A stretch of 64,000 bases of DNA from Streptococcus sp. LYSM12 (lineage in GTDB: Bacteria > Bacillota > Bacilli > Lactobacillales > Streptococcaceae). This document shows, in pieces, positions 35,866 through 47,333 of this stretch. The translations under genes were made by a program, and so were the position numbers. Position 1 is the stretch's first letter. The number at the start of each line of letters is the position of its first letter. The notes beneath the pieces are model-generated. The model searched no databases, was not told the origin of the DNA, and saw nothing but the letters and a program-made list of their open reading frames with translations. The stretch spans positions 18,485 through 82,484 of the forward strand of contig NZ_SPOZ01000009.1 in NCBI RefSeq assembly GCF_004569635.1. The letters run 5' to 3'.

Positions 35866-36054
35866 CTAGATTATCCGAGCTTCTGGTTTTCTTGGTTCGG
35901 GTATCAATGAATACTTATCTGACTATTGGTATGCGTCAAATGGTTCAAACTGTACAATGGAATGGGATTGGGTACTTTTGCTTCAAGCCCATAGAGGGTT
36001 ACAGAGTTTAGATACACAAAATAGAAAGGTAATGAATGAGATATGGTGTCATTA
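35866..36054 (+). pseudogene. Possible coding remnant before rpiR
   Basis: Directly after the RUP-like element one frame reads IIRASGFLGSGINEYLSDYW, then YASNGSNCTMEWDWVLLLQA and HRGLQSLDTQNRKVMNEIW to a stop inside the rpiR start region. Composition is protein-like and there is no start codon, suggesting the tail of a gene truncated by the insertion. I cannot assign a family, and another frame is also open, so support is limited. Confidence 0.35.
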
Positions 36055-36870
36055 GAGAAAAATGTGATTCCGATGATTGAAGCAGTTTATAGTGATCTTA
36101 CGCATATCGAGCGGAAGATTGCAGATTATTTTCTTGTAGAAGCTGTGGTAGATGAGGATTTGTCTGCTAAAGCGGTGTCTGAAAAGCTCTATGTCTCTTT
36201 GCCTTCACTGACGCGTTTTTCTCAGAAATGTGGTTTTACAGGTTATCGGCAGTTTGTTTACGCCTTTTTGGGCGTTAATGTTAGCACTGATTCATCCCAT
36301 GTCAATCGTAATTTGACCAAGTATGTTTTATCGGACTATGATGAGCTTCTCACGAAGACCTATTCTCTCATTGATGAAGAGCAATTTGTGCGAGTAGGGG
36401 ATCTCTTGAATAATGCTAAGAGGGTGTACATTTATGGTCAGGGCAGTTCGGGACTGGTGGCGCGTGAGATTGAATTTCGTTTTATGCGACTTGGGATGGC
36501 TTGTAAGGCAGTTACTGATGATCATATGATTCGGATGAACCGTGTCACCCTAAATGAGGAATGTCTCGTCATTGGCATCTCTGTTTCTGGTGAATCAATG
36601 AGCATTATCAATGCGGTACAAGATGCACGTGCTGCAGGAGCAAGTACAGTCCTTTTGACTTCGAAAAATTGTCAGGATTTGCGGGACACCTGTGATGAGT
36701 TGGTATTGGTTGCCATCAAGAAAAATCTTGCTCAAGGCACGATGATTTCTCCCCAATTTCCAGTGTTAGTAGTCATTGATATTTTCTATGCCTATTATAT
36801 TGATTTGGACCGAGATGCTCGGCATCAGTTATTCACCAATACGCTATCAGCCTTACAGGTAACAGAATAA
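36043..36870 (+). CDS. MurR/RpiR family transcriptional regulator
   Basis: 275 residues. The N-terminal helix-turn-helix (LSAKAVSEKLYVSLPSLTRF, about 45-64) is followed by a SIS sugar-phosphate-binding domain: VYIYGQGSSGLVAREIEFRF and VIGISVSGESMSI. RpiR-type proteins beside NAL and ROK genes control sialic acid loci in streptococci and sense a pathway intermediate. The ATG at 36043 is followed at once by GTG; the best ribosome binding site (GAAAGG) is about 13 bp upstream, so the exact start is uncertain. Confidence 0.9.
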   Translation: MVSLEKNVIPMIEAVYSDLTHIERKIADYFLVEAVVDEDLSAKAVSEKLYVSLPSLTRFSQKCGFTGYRQFVYAFLGVNVSTDSSHVNRNLTKYVLSDYDELLTKTYSLIDEEQFVRVGDLLNNAKRVYIYGQGSSGLVAREIEFRFMRLGMACKAVTDDHMIRMNRVTLNEECLVIGISVSGESMSIINAVQDARAAGASTVLLTSKNCQDLRDTCDELVLVAIKKNLAQGTMISPQFPVLVVIDIFYAYYIDLDRDARHQLFTNTLSALQVTE

Positions 36871-37165
36871 ATGAAATGCCTATACAGGGTTGTAATCTCG
36901 AAGTTTTGGCTATCCTCACGACCTTATTCCTAAATTCTGGCTAATTTGCTCCACAGGAGGATCCCGCTGTTTAGTTTCAAGGCATGGGCTCAAGTCCCCT
37001 CCTGTCTAGGGCTTGCTTTTAGGTTCTTGGCTCGGGTTCAAACACTCCACTGGAGTATTTGAGTCCCCTAAATGGATAGATACATCACACTGTTCGTACG
37101 ATAGAACTTTATGAAACCGATAGGCTTATCCCAGTCTCGATAGTGTATTAATAAGGATGATTTAG
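36871..37165. other. Intergenic region before the hydrolase genes
   Basis: No gene is seen. It contains a short hairpin (ACTCC / GGAGT) and repeat-like CTCCACAGGAGG and TCAAGTCCCC segments. No convincing promoter or cre site was found, though one is needed unless transcription reads through from rpiR. Confidence 0.4.
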
Positions 37166-38989
37166 ATGATAATTGGAGAAACATTTGATCAAAATGCGAA
37201 AGATGTTGTAATGAAGCTGCAAGAGGAATGGAATGAGAATGAACTCTTAATTGGGAGCATTACAGATTCTAATCGTCAATACCGTCAGGTCAATTATAAT
37301 AGCTGTACAGAGAAACATACTCATTCAACAAAAATAGTAGCATGGAGAAATGATAAGGCGGTATCTCAGCTTACTGTAGCGACTAAAAATCAGGATTTGC
37401 ATAATATTTCGATAGTGATAGATGACTTTGTAGCTGGAACGAATAGATTAGCCTCAGAGCATATTTCAGCAACATTTGTAAAATCAGTTATGGCGTATAC
37501 AGGAATGGCAGGATATGGTAGTCCGACACGGCCGATACCAGATGGGAATCGTGAAGAAGCTACGGAAGTTTTGTATTCAGCACATCCGATTGATCTACCA
37601 GCCTATCATTTGCAAAATATTTGGCTTACGATAGATATTCCTGCAGATACAGCTGCCGGAGATTATTTGGGGAAGATTAAAATTGTAGCCGATGAGCTAA
37701 AAACACCATTGGAGTTTATCTATTCTTTAAAGGTTCAGGATCTTGTCTTATGCGACGGAGTAGATTTCAAACATGGAGGTTTTGACATTGAGTTGTGGCA
37801 AAATCCTTATGCAGTAGCAGAATATTACAATCTGGTTCCGTTTTCTGAGGAACATTTTGCAGTCCTTCGACCTCATATGCAGAAATATAAAGAGATAGGG
37901 GGTTGTGCTCTTACTGTTACGATTGTTGACGAGGCATGGGGTGGACAAACCTATAGTAAGAATACTGTAAAGTTTCCCTCTATGGTAAAGTGGCGTTGCT
38001 CTGCAGATGGATCTTTTTCTTTTGATTATACAGATTTTGATAAGTGGGTGACGTTTAATCGCACTTTAGGCTTAGGTGACAAGATTGTAGCCTATAGTCT
38101 GGTACCATGGACCAATCGTATTCGGTATTTTGACGAACGAGATCAGACTTACAAAATCCTTGATGTACAGGTGGGAACAGCTATCTACGAGGCAGTATGG
38201 CGGATGTTTTTGAAGCATTTCATGATTCATACAGAAGAAAAGGGGTGGAAGGATTTTATTTACATCGGTATTGATGAGAGGGGTTTCCATGAGCAAGCGT
38301 TTGACCTTGTGGAGAGCATAGTAGGAGAGGATGGATTACCTTTTAAAATAGCTGGAGCTATGGATAGCTTTGTCGATAAGAAAGCTTTAGCAATGAGAGT
38401 GACGGATTTAACAGTTGGTTCGGTTGCTATTAAAGCTCATTTGACCGAATTCAACGATATGATAAAAGAAAGGGAAGAGTTGGAGTTACGGACAACCATG
38501 TACACGTGTACTGGACACATTCCCGGCAGTTTCTCACTGAGTGATCCTGGAGAAAGCTATTGGACCATGCTATATGCTGCTTCGGTTGGGGCAAAGGGCT
38601 ATCTGCGCTGGGCGTATGATTCGTGGGTGGAAAATCCTTTAGAAGATACGACACATAATGCTTTTGAGGCTGGAGATACTTTCTTAATTTTTCCAGATGA
38701 AAAAAATGCAACAGAACCTATTTCAAAGTCTAGCCAGCGTCTAGAAAAACTAGCAGAAGGAGTACGTGATGTAAATAAGATTCTGATGTTGAAGAAAATA
38801 GCACCGATGTATGAAAATCGTATTGAGGGGTTATTAAAAACGATAAAGCCCACGTATGAACACAATTCTTTGTACTTGACCGAAAAAGGTAAGAAAGAGT
38901 TAGCGGAAGATATCTGGGAGTTTAAACAGAGCTTGCATGATTTGGCAGAAGAAATAATAGAATATCTGCATGCTGTTCCTAGGAGCTGA
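37166..38989 (+). CDS. GH123-like (DUF4091) glycoside hydrolase
   Basis: 607 residues without a signal peptide. An N-terminal beta-sandwich of about 200 residues precedes a TIM-barrel domain with YIGIDERGF, the adjacent Asp370-Glu371 pair that in GH123/DUF4091 enzymes serves substrate-assisted catalysis. Later aromatic blocks (ESYWTMLYAASVGAKGYLRW and AYDSWVENPLED) match the DUF4091 core. Characterised GH123 enzymes are beta-N-acetylgalactosaminidases, some acting on glycosphingolipid glycans. AAGGATGATTTAG precedes the ATG. The specificity is inferred. Confidence 0.78.
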   Translation: MIIGETFDQNAKDVVMKLQEEWNENELLIGSITDSNRQYRQVNYNSCTEKHTHSTKIVAWRNDKAVSQLTVATKNQDLHNISIVIDDFVAGTNRLASEHISATFVKSVMAYTGMAGYGSPTRPIPDGNREEATEVLYSAHPIDLPAYHLQNIWLTIDIPADTAAGDYLGKIKIVADELKTPLEFIYSLKVQDLVLCDGVDFKHGGFDIELWQNPYAVAEYYNLVPFSEEHFAVLRPHMQKYKEIGGCALTVTIVDEAWGGQTYSKNTVKFPSMVKWRCSADGSFSFDYTDFDKWVTFNRTLGLGDKIVAYSLVPWTNRIRYFDERDQTYKILDVQVGTAIYEAVWRMFLKHFMIHTEEKGWKDFIYIGIDERGFHEQAFDLVESIVGEDGLPFKIAGAMDSFVDKKALAMRVTDLTVGSVAIKAHLTEFNDMIKEREELELRTTMYTCTGHIPGSFSLSDPGESYWTMLYAASVGAKGYLRWAYDSWVENPLEDTTHNAFEAGDTFLIFPDEKNATEPISKSSQRLEKLAEGVRDVNKILMLKKIAPMYENRIEGLLKTIKPTYEHNSLYLTEKGKKELAEDIWEFKQSLHDLAEEIIEYLHAVPRS

Positions 38990-39013
38990 GGTATTTTAGA
39001 AATGGGAGTCTTA

Positions 39014-40240
39014 ATGAGTTATAAGCAAAAAAATAAATACAGTTTTTCAATACCAGAATATCCTTTACCGCAAAACTATTTATCAGACATTGAGAAAGCA
39101 CCTTATACGGAGCGACAATACTTGGGGCAGCCAGATATGGTGTTGCTAGATGATGAAAAAACATTGATAACAGTTTATCCTATTGGTCATGGTGCAGGTC
39201 CTATCGTCATGATGATAAGTCGTAACCGTGGTCAAACCTGGGAGGAAAAGAAAGATATTCCTCTTTCGTGGAAGTCTTCATACGAAACCCCTACACTATA
39301 TAAGCTAGATTTACTGAATGGTCAGACGAAGTTGGTGATGATAACAGGACTTCCTTATTGGCATGGAAATAGCCAAGGAGGTTGGAGAACTTCTATATCT
39401 CATGACAAAGGTCAGACGTGGAATGAGTACCGTACTTTTCATCCTACACTTGCGACTGGAAAGCAAAACCATTCGTTAGTTGCTATGGCAAGTTTGATTC
39501 AATTAAGAGATGCTAAAGGGAGGAAAATGGACAAATGGATGGGAGTATACCATGATGTCAATTTTGTGAATTATCGTACTTATTTGACGTTTGATTCAAA
39601 GGGACACGAACAGTGGTCAGCTCCAGAACCGTATTTAGTTCATTATCGGAATTTGGAGCAAGAATACCAAATCTGTGAAGTAGGTCTTTTTCGTTCACCG
39701 GATGAAAAAAGAATAGTAGGACTAGCCAGAACACAAAGCCACTGTCATCGTTCGGTCATGTTTTATTCTGACGATGAAGGCGCTACGTGGACGAAACCTA
39801 AAGAAGTAACGGCTGCTTTACTGGGTGAACGACACAAAATCATCTATGATCCTATTAGCCATCGTTTACTCATAACATTTCGAGAAATTGTTTTGGATGT
39901 GAATCGGAGTGGTGAGATTGAGAAAGATGACTGGGTAGCTGGGGATTGGCTAGCTTGGGTTGGTACTTATGAAGATGTAATAGGTGGGAAAGAAGGGCAA
40001 TACAGGATTAGAATTGCCGAAGATTGGACGAATAGTCCAAAATCTGGAGATACTGGTTATGCAGGAGTAACGGTTACTTCTGATGGTGTTTTCTTGCTTA
40101 ATTCTTATGGACATTGGGATAGAGAGTTTTCATCTAATTGGACTGGAGAAGTCACTCAAGATTTGTCCTATATAAAATTGGCATCTTTTAAGCTAAGTCA
40201 AGTAGATCAAGCCTTGGGCTTGTTAGAAAATAGTCGGTAA
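39014..40240 (+). CDS. BNR-repeat sialidase-like hydrolase
   Basis: 408 residues from MSYKQKNKYSFSIPEYPL; GGGAG precedes ATG 39014, and an in-frame ATG at 39002 overlaps that site. A six-bladed propeller is indicated by the Asp boxes SRNRGQTWEE, SHDKGQTWNE and SDDEGATWTK. The RIP motif of GH33 is not present. The start (QYLGQPDMVLLDD) and RTQSHCHRSVMFYSDD are those of a separate BNR group often annotated as exo-alpha-sialidase. There is no signal peptide. A glycosidase role is likely from fold and operon, but the bond cleaved is not known. Confidence 0.7.
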   Translation: MSYKQKNKYSFSIPEYPLPQNYLSDIEKAPYTERQYLGQPDMVLLDDEKTLITVYPIGHGAGPIVMMISRNRGQTWEEKKDIPLSWKSSYETPTLYKLDLLNGQTKLVMITGLPYWHGNSQGGWRTSISHDKGQTWNEYRTFHPTLATGKQNHSLVAMASLIQLRDAKGRKMDKWMGVYHDVNFVNYRTYLTFDSKGHEQWSAPEPYLVHYRNLEQEYQICEVGLFRSPDEKRIVGLARTQSHCHRSVMFYSDDEGATWTKPKEVTAALLGERHKIIYDPISHRLLITFREIVLDVNRSGEIEKDDWVAGDWLAWVGTYEDVIGGKEGQYRIRIAEDWTNSPKSGDTGYAGVTVTSDGVFLLNSYGHWDREFSSNWTGEVTQDLSYIKLASFKLSQVDQALGLLENSR

Positions 40241-40307
40241 AAAAGTTACCGGATCATATCTATAAATTGTTTTAACAGGATTGTTTCACACAAGATGTGA
40301 TGTTTGA

Positions 40308-43355
<3,048 letters not shown>

Positions 43356-43891
43356 AGGAGCGATGTTTTTTCATTGATGGGCGAATACCTGTATGGCTAC
43401 CACTCAAACGGTCGATTTCCAAGTCCGTAAAAGCAAGAGTGTCTTGATGAATGTTGAACAGCGTGTTCGTTTAAACGATAAGTATGGAAATGAAATCTTT
43501 TGGATCAGTGGGTGCTGTAGAAGCACTGTAGGACTAGATGAAAAGACAGTTGTAAAATAGATTGACAAGTCAACACAAGGTCTAGTGGATATTGTATTCC
43601 TGGTCTAAAAATAGTAGAGCAAATAGAGGGGAGATCCAAAACAAGCTTGATAAAGTTTCTTGGTATAAAGTCTCATCTATCGCTATTTAGTGAGTACGAC
43701 TAAGCTACTATCATACATAAACTCAGCTAAAAAATCGTAACCTCAATAGTTTATACTTGTCAGAAGCTTTCATAGCATAAATCGCTCTGTACGCTCTTGG
43801 AAGTTCCTGTTGCTTTCTAAGGAGGTTCTGATAAAAATGCCTAACAACAAAAAATAGTTGCCATTTAAATAGTGACTAAGCAAAATGATGG

Positions 43892-43998
43892 TATAGTCAT
43901 TTCGTTTATCTTTTATTCCTTCGTTACCTCGCTTTGCCGTACTCCAGTACAGCCTGCAGCTCGTTGCCTAGTACTAAAAGTAAACTAATAAGACTATA
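43892..43998 (+). repeat. RUP-like mobile repeat, copy 10
   Basis: A subtype-1 element of 107 bp with TATAGTCATTTCG and AATAAGACTATA ends. Confidence 0.85.
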
Positions 43999-44002
43999 TA
44001 AA

Positions 44003-44210
44003 ACGAGAGGCTGGGCGAAAAGTCCCAGCTTTCTAACTTTATGAACCGAATTACCTTGACGTAGTGGTTGATTGCTTCAATGGCTATCCTGCCGTTGGGG
44101 TGGGAGTGAAACGGTCTGGGAATAGACCGTTTCAGCCCGAAGCTAGAATTTAGGAAATAAGGAAAACCCAACTCTTTTTTTGGCCTGTCGAGTTCTTTCC
44201 CACTCGCTTT
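44003..44210 (-). repeat. Degenerate intergenic repeat, family B copy 4
   Basis: Reverse complement of the copy at 1046-1265. It opens with GAGAGGCTGGGCGAAAAGTC and ends near AAAGAACTC..GTGGGAAAG equivalents. It contains a hairpin AAACGGTCTGG / CCAGACCGTTT-like pair (AACGGTCTGGGAATAGACCG). Confidence 0.7.
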
Positions 44211-44214
44211 ACAT

Positions 44215-44415
44215 TATAGTCATTTCGTTTCTATTTTTTATTCTTTCGTTCACTCGTCTTGCTGTACTCCAGTACTACCTGCGACTCGTTGCCTAGTATA
44301 GTCATTTCGTTTATCTTTTATTCCTTCGTTACCTCGCTTTGCCGTACTCTAGTACAGCCTGCAGCTCGTTGCCTAGTACTAAAAGACTATACTAAAAATA
44401 AACGAAACGGCTATA
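44215..44415 (+). mobile_element. RUP-like repeat (subtype 2) interrupted by another RUP-like repeat
   Basis: The outer element runs from TATAGTCATTTCGTTTC to ACGAAACGGCTATA but is split after CTAGTA. The missing remainder, CTAAAAATAAACG, resumes at 44392. Removing 44299-44391 restores a sequence that matches the intact copy at 35759-35865, with one TA at the junction. Confidence 0.85.
44297..44391 (+). mobile_element. Inner RUP-like repeat (subtype 1) with TA target duplication
   Basis: The inner element starts TATAGTCATTTCG and ends AAAAGACTATA. The flanking TA at 44297-44298 and 44390-44391 is a duplicated target present once in uninterrupted copies. It has lost 11 bases near its right end compared with other copies (GTACTAAAAGACTATA instead of GTACTAAAAGTAAAC...). 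Confidence 0.85.
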
Positions 44416-44804
44416 CTATTAAATTCCGGCGATTAAATAACCAAGCATTATGGTGATATAGAAGCGAAAACGAAACTTATACCGAAAATAAGGTATTTTA
44501 TCTGACGAGAGAGAAGAATAGTTGCTGATTTTTCAGAAGAGTTAGTGAGAAGAAACCCCTCATTGCCTATTAAAAATTGAGGAACGACAAGACAGAGCTT
44601 TTGAAGTCTTGCGTTCAGACATTCTGGACTTAGCGGTCGCAGACTTTTCCTTGTGACGGAACAACTTGTCTTTGTAAGACAAGAAAAAGTAAGAAGCACT
44701 GTTCAGGAGGATTGGGGTATCCCCTAAAAATTCAAAAAGCAAGACGATTGCTTTGCGTTTAGAAAATAGTTTGTTTGGTTGTGTTCCACATCGCAACTAT
44801 TTTT

Positions 44805-44910
44805 TATAGGTGTTTCGTTTGCCTTTTATTCCTTGGTTCACTCGCTTTGCCGTACTCCAGTACAGCCTGCAGCTCGTTGCCTAGTACTAAAAGCAAACTA
44901 ACAGACTATA
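44805..44910 (+). repeat. RUP-like mobile repeat, copy 12
   Basis: A subtype-1 element of 106 bp from TATAGGTGTTTCG to AAACTAACAGACTATA, ending about 120 bp before thrC. Confidence 0.8.
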
Positions 44911-45032
44911 CTTCTATTAACACATCAAGAACATCTATGGAAAGCCGGATATTTGTCTGGTTTTTCTTTTATATTCTTTCAATTTTCTGACAAATTATGA
45001 TAAAATGGAAAAAAAGATGTTGAGGATAAAGA

Positions 45033-46517
45033 ATGACACTAGTATACCAATCGACCCGCGATGCGAACAATAAAGTAACAGCAAGTCAAGCAATTTTACA
45101 AGGATTAGCAACAGATGGTGGACTTTTCACACCTCTGACCTATCCCGATCTAGCTCTGGACTTTGACTCTTTGAAAGACCTGTCCTATCAGGAAGTGGCC
45201 AAGCTAATTTTAGGAGCTTTCCTAGATGATTTCACAGCTGAAGAGTTGGATTATTGTATTACTAATGCCTATGATAGTAAGTTTGACGATGAGCGCATTG
45301 CTCCTTTGGTTAAGCTAGATGGTCAGTACAATTTGGAGTTGTTCCACGGCTCAACGATAGCTTTTAAGGATATGGCTTTGTCTATCTTGCCTTACTTAAT
45401 GACAACAGCAGCTAAAAAACATGGTTTAGACAATAAAATCATCATTTTGACCGCGACTTCTGGAGATACTGGAAAGGCAGCTATGGCTGGTTTTGCGGAT
45501 GTTTCTGGAACAGAAATTATCGTCTTTTATCCGAAAGACGGGGTCAGCAAGGTTCAGGAATTGCAAATGACTACCCAGACAGGGGATAATACTCATGTAG
45601 TTGCCATTGATGGGAATTTTGACGATGCTCAAACCAATGTTAAGGAGATGTTTAATGATGAAGCCTTGCGTGCCAAATTAGAGAACAGGAAGATGCAGTT
45701 TTCATCTGCTAATTCGATGAATATCGGCCGTCTTGTACCGCAGATTGTCTACTATGTTTATGCTTATGCACAGTTGGTGAAAGACGGCGAGATTGCAGCT
45801 GGTGACAAGATTAACTTCACGGTACCAGCAGGGAATTTTGGAAATATCCTAGCAGCCTTTTACGCTAAGCAGATTGGCTTGCCTGTTGGGAAATTGATTT
45901 GTGCTTCGAATGAAAACAACGTTTTAACAGACTTCTTCAAGACGAAAGTGTATGATAGGAAACGAGTCTTTAAGGTGACAACCAGCCCTTCTATGGATAT
46001 TCTTGTATCTTCAAACTTGGAGCGGTTGATTTTCCATATTTTGGGAAATGACGCGGCGAAAACAGCTGAGTTGATGACGGCCTTAGCAAGGGATGGTCAG
46101 TATGAATTGCAACCAGTTGAGGAAGGCATCTTGGACTTGTTTGCAGCAGAATGTGCGACCGAAGAAGAAACGGCTCAAGAAATTAAACGGGTCTATGATA
46201 ACTCTTCATATATTGAGGATCCACATACAGCAGTTGCATCTAGTGTGTACCAAAAATACCTAGCAGAGACAAACGATACAGCAAAAACCGTCATTGCGTC
46301 AACAGCTAGTCCGTATAAATTTCCAGTTGTTGCAGTTGAAGCAGTGACAGGTAAGACAGATTTGAGCGATTTTGAGGCGCTTGAAACATTACAGGTTCTT
46401 TCAGGTGTGGAGCTTCCGCCAGCAGTAGACGGTTTGAGTACAGCTCCTGTCCGTCACACGACAGTCGTTGCTGCTAGCGATATGCAGGCAGAAGTTGAGC
46501 GCTACCTAGGCGTCTAG
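45033..46517 (+). CDS. thrC: Threonine synthase
   Basis: 494 residues of the PLP-dependent fold type II family, of the long ThrC form. The opening YQSTRDANNKVTASQAILQG and ATDGGLF are typical. The PLP Lys lies in HGSTIAFKDMALS (about residue 114), and the phosphate loop is TSGDTGKAAMAGF. It converts O-phosphohomoserine to threonine. GAGGATAAAGA precedes the ATG. The gene stands alone, without hom or thrB here. Confidence 0.95.
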   Translation: MTLVYQSTRDANNKVTASQAILQGLATDGGLFTPLTYPDLALDFDSLKDLSYQEVAKLILGAFLDDFTAEELDYCITNAYDSKFDDERIAPLVKLDGQYNLELFHGSTIAFKDMALSILPYLMTTAAKKHGLDNKIIILTATSGDTGKAAMAGFADVSGTEIIVFYPKDGVSKVQELQMTTQTGDNTHVVAIDGNFDDAQTNVKEMFNDEALRAKLENRKMQFSSANSMNIGRLVPQIVYYVYAYAQLVKDGEIAAGDKINFTVPAGNFGNILAAFYAKQIGLPVGKLICASNENNVLTDFFKTKVYDRKRVFKVTTSPSMDILVSSNLERLIFHILGNDAAKTAELMTALARDGQYELQPVEEGILDLFAAECATEEETAQEIKRVYDNSSYIEDPHTAVASSVYQKYLAETNDTAKTVIASTASPYKFPVVAVEAVTGKTDLSDFEALETLQVLSGVELPPAVDGLSTAPVRHTTVVAASDMQAEVERYLGV

Positions 46518-47333
46518 GACTGAGAGAAAGTACTAGATACAAAGGGCGTTTAAAAGCGAATGTACCCCGTGCCTAAGAAACTCTCCGCTGGATAGTTTCT
46601 TCCGTATCTGTAAAGCAGGCACAGCCTGCAACCGCTATGGTAACATTAGGAAACTGGACGAGGAAGTACAGGGAGCGCTTGCTTTGTAGCCGTCTATTTC
46701 CCGCCTCCAAAGGTATGCGATACCTTTTGAGCAAATAACATTTGCAACGGCTTCGTCCCCCTAAAGGGAGCCGCATCCGTAAGCAAATAAGTTTTGCAAC
46801 GGCTTCGTCCCCCTAAAGGGAGCCGCATCCGTAAGCAAATAAGTTTTGTAACGGCTTCGTCCCCCTAAAGGGAGCCGCATCCGTAAGCAAATAAGTTTTG
46901 CAACGGCTTCGTCCCCCTAAAGGGAGCCGCATCCGTAAGCAAATAAGTTTTGCAACGGCTTCGTCCCCCTAAAGGGAGCCGTATCCGTAAGCAAATAAGT
47001 TTTGTAACGGCTTCGTCTCTTTTTTACATAGCTTGTAGGTTGTGTTCGGTTACATCAAGATCCCCAGTTCTGTTAAAAACTTAAAGTGTTCCCGGAAGAT
47101 TTCCAGTGTTTAGGAAACTATCCACTGGATAGTTTCTTTTATATCCGTAAATAAGTTTACAGCGCCTACAGCAAAACTAGAAAGTATGATGATTATCCCT
47201 AAAGGGGTCCACGTCTTTCATCAGCTAAAGCTGAAACAGCGGTGACCCAACACTAAATAAAATTTGAAAGATGATAACAGAGTGAAGTCAGCAATTTCTG
47301 CAAGGTTACGATTGAGCCCACTCTTTTTATGAT
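46518..47333. other. Repeat-filled intergenic region after thrC
   Basis: It contains a family C unit (AGATACAAAGGGCGTTTAAA near 46537), the 52-bp tandem array (46731-47025), and another family C relative (GTTACATCAAGATCCCCAG near 47050). No gene is seen, and no clear promoter for the MATE gene. Confidence 0.55.
46731..47025 (+). repeat. 52-bp tandem repeat array, about 5.7 units
   Basis: Units starting GCAAATAA begin at 46731, 46783, 46835, 46887, 46939 and 46991. Each contains TTTTGCAACGGCTTCG and CCCCCTAAAGGGAGCCG, which can fold as a hairpin (CGGCT..TCCC / GGGA.GCCG). Units differ by one or a few bases. A single diverged unit is also present near 35340-35400. Copy number may vary between strains. 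Confidence 0.9.

Larger units (their letters stand above)
35011..36042. other. Repeat-filled intergenic kilobase
   Basis: No gene is supported. It holds a duplicated repeat block (35039-35720), a RUP-like element (35759-35865) and a coding remnant running into the rpiR start (35866-36054). Confidence 0.6.
43356..45032. other. Gene-free 1.7 kb with stacked mobile repeats
   Basis: It holds three RUP-like loci (43892, nested 44215, 44805) and one family B repeat. A 55-codon frame at 43393-43560 (MATTQTVDFQVRKSKSV start) has no ribosome binding site and could be debris. The piece 44416-44800 shows no intact gene on either strand. At the right end GATAAAAT near 45000 is a plausible -10 for thrC. 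Confidence 0.5.

Noticed and set aside
43393..43560. 55-codon frame starting MATTQTVDFQVRKSKSV
   Set aside because: It could be a small gene, but there is no ribosome binding site and no recognised family; left as part of the gene-free region.
44448..44796. Two minus-strand frames (83 and 78 codons)
   Set aside because: They overlap each other, have no ribosome binding sites and lie among repeats.
46731..47025. Possible CRISPR array (regular 52-bp period)
   Set aside because: The whole unit repeats with no variable spacers and no cas genes are nearby, so it is a simple tandem array.
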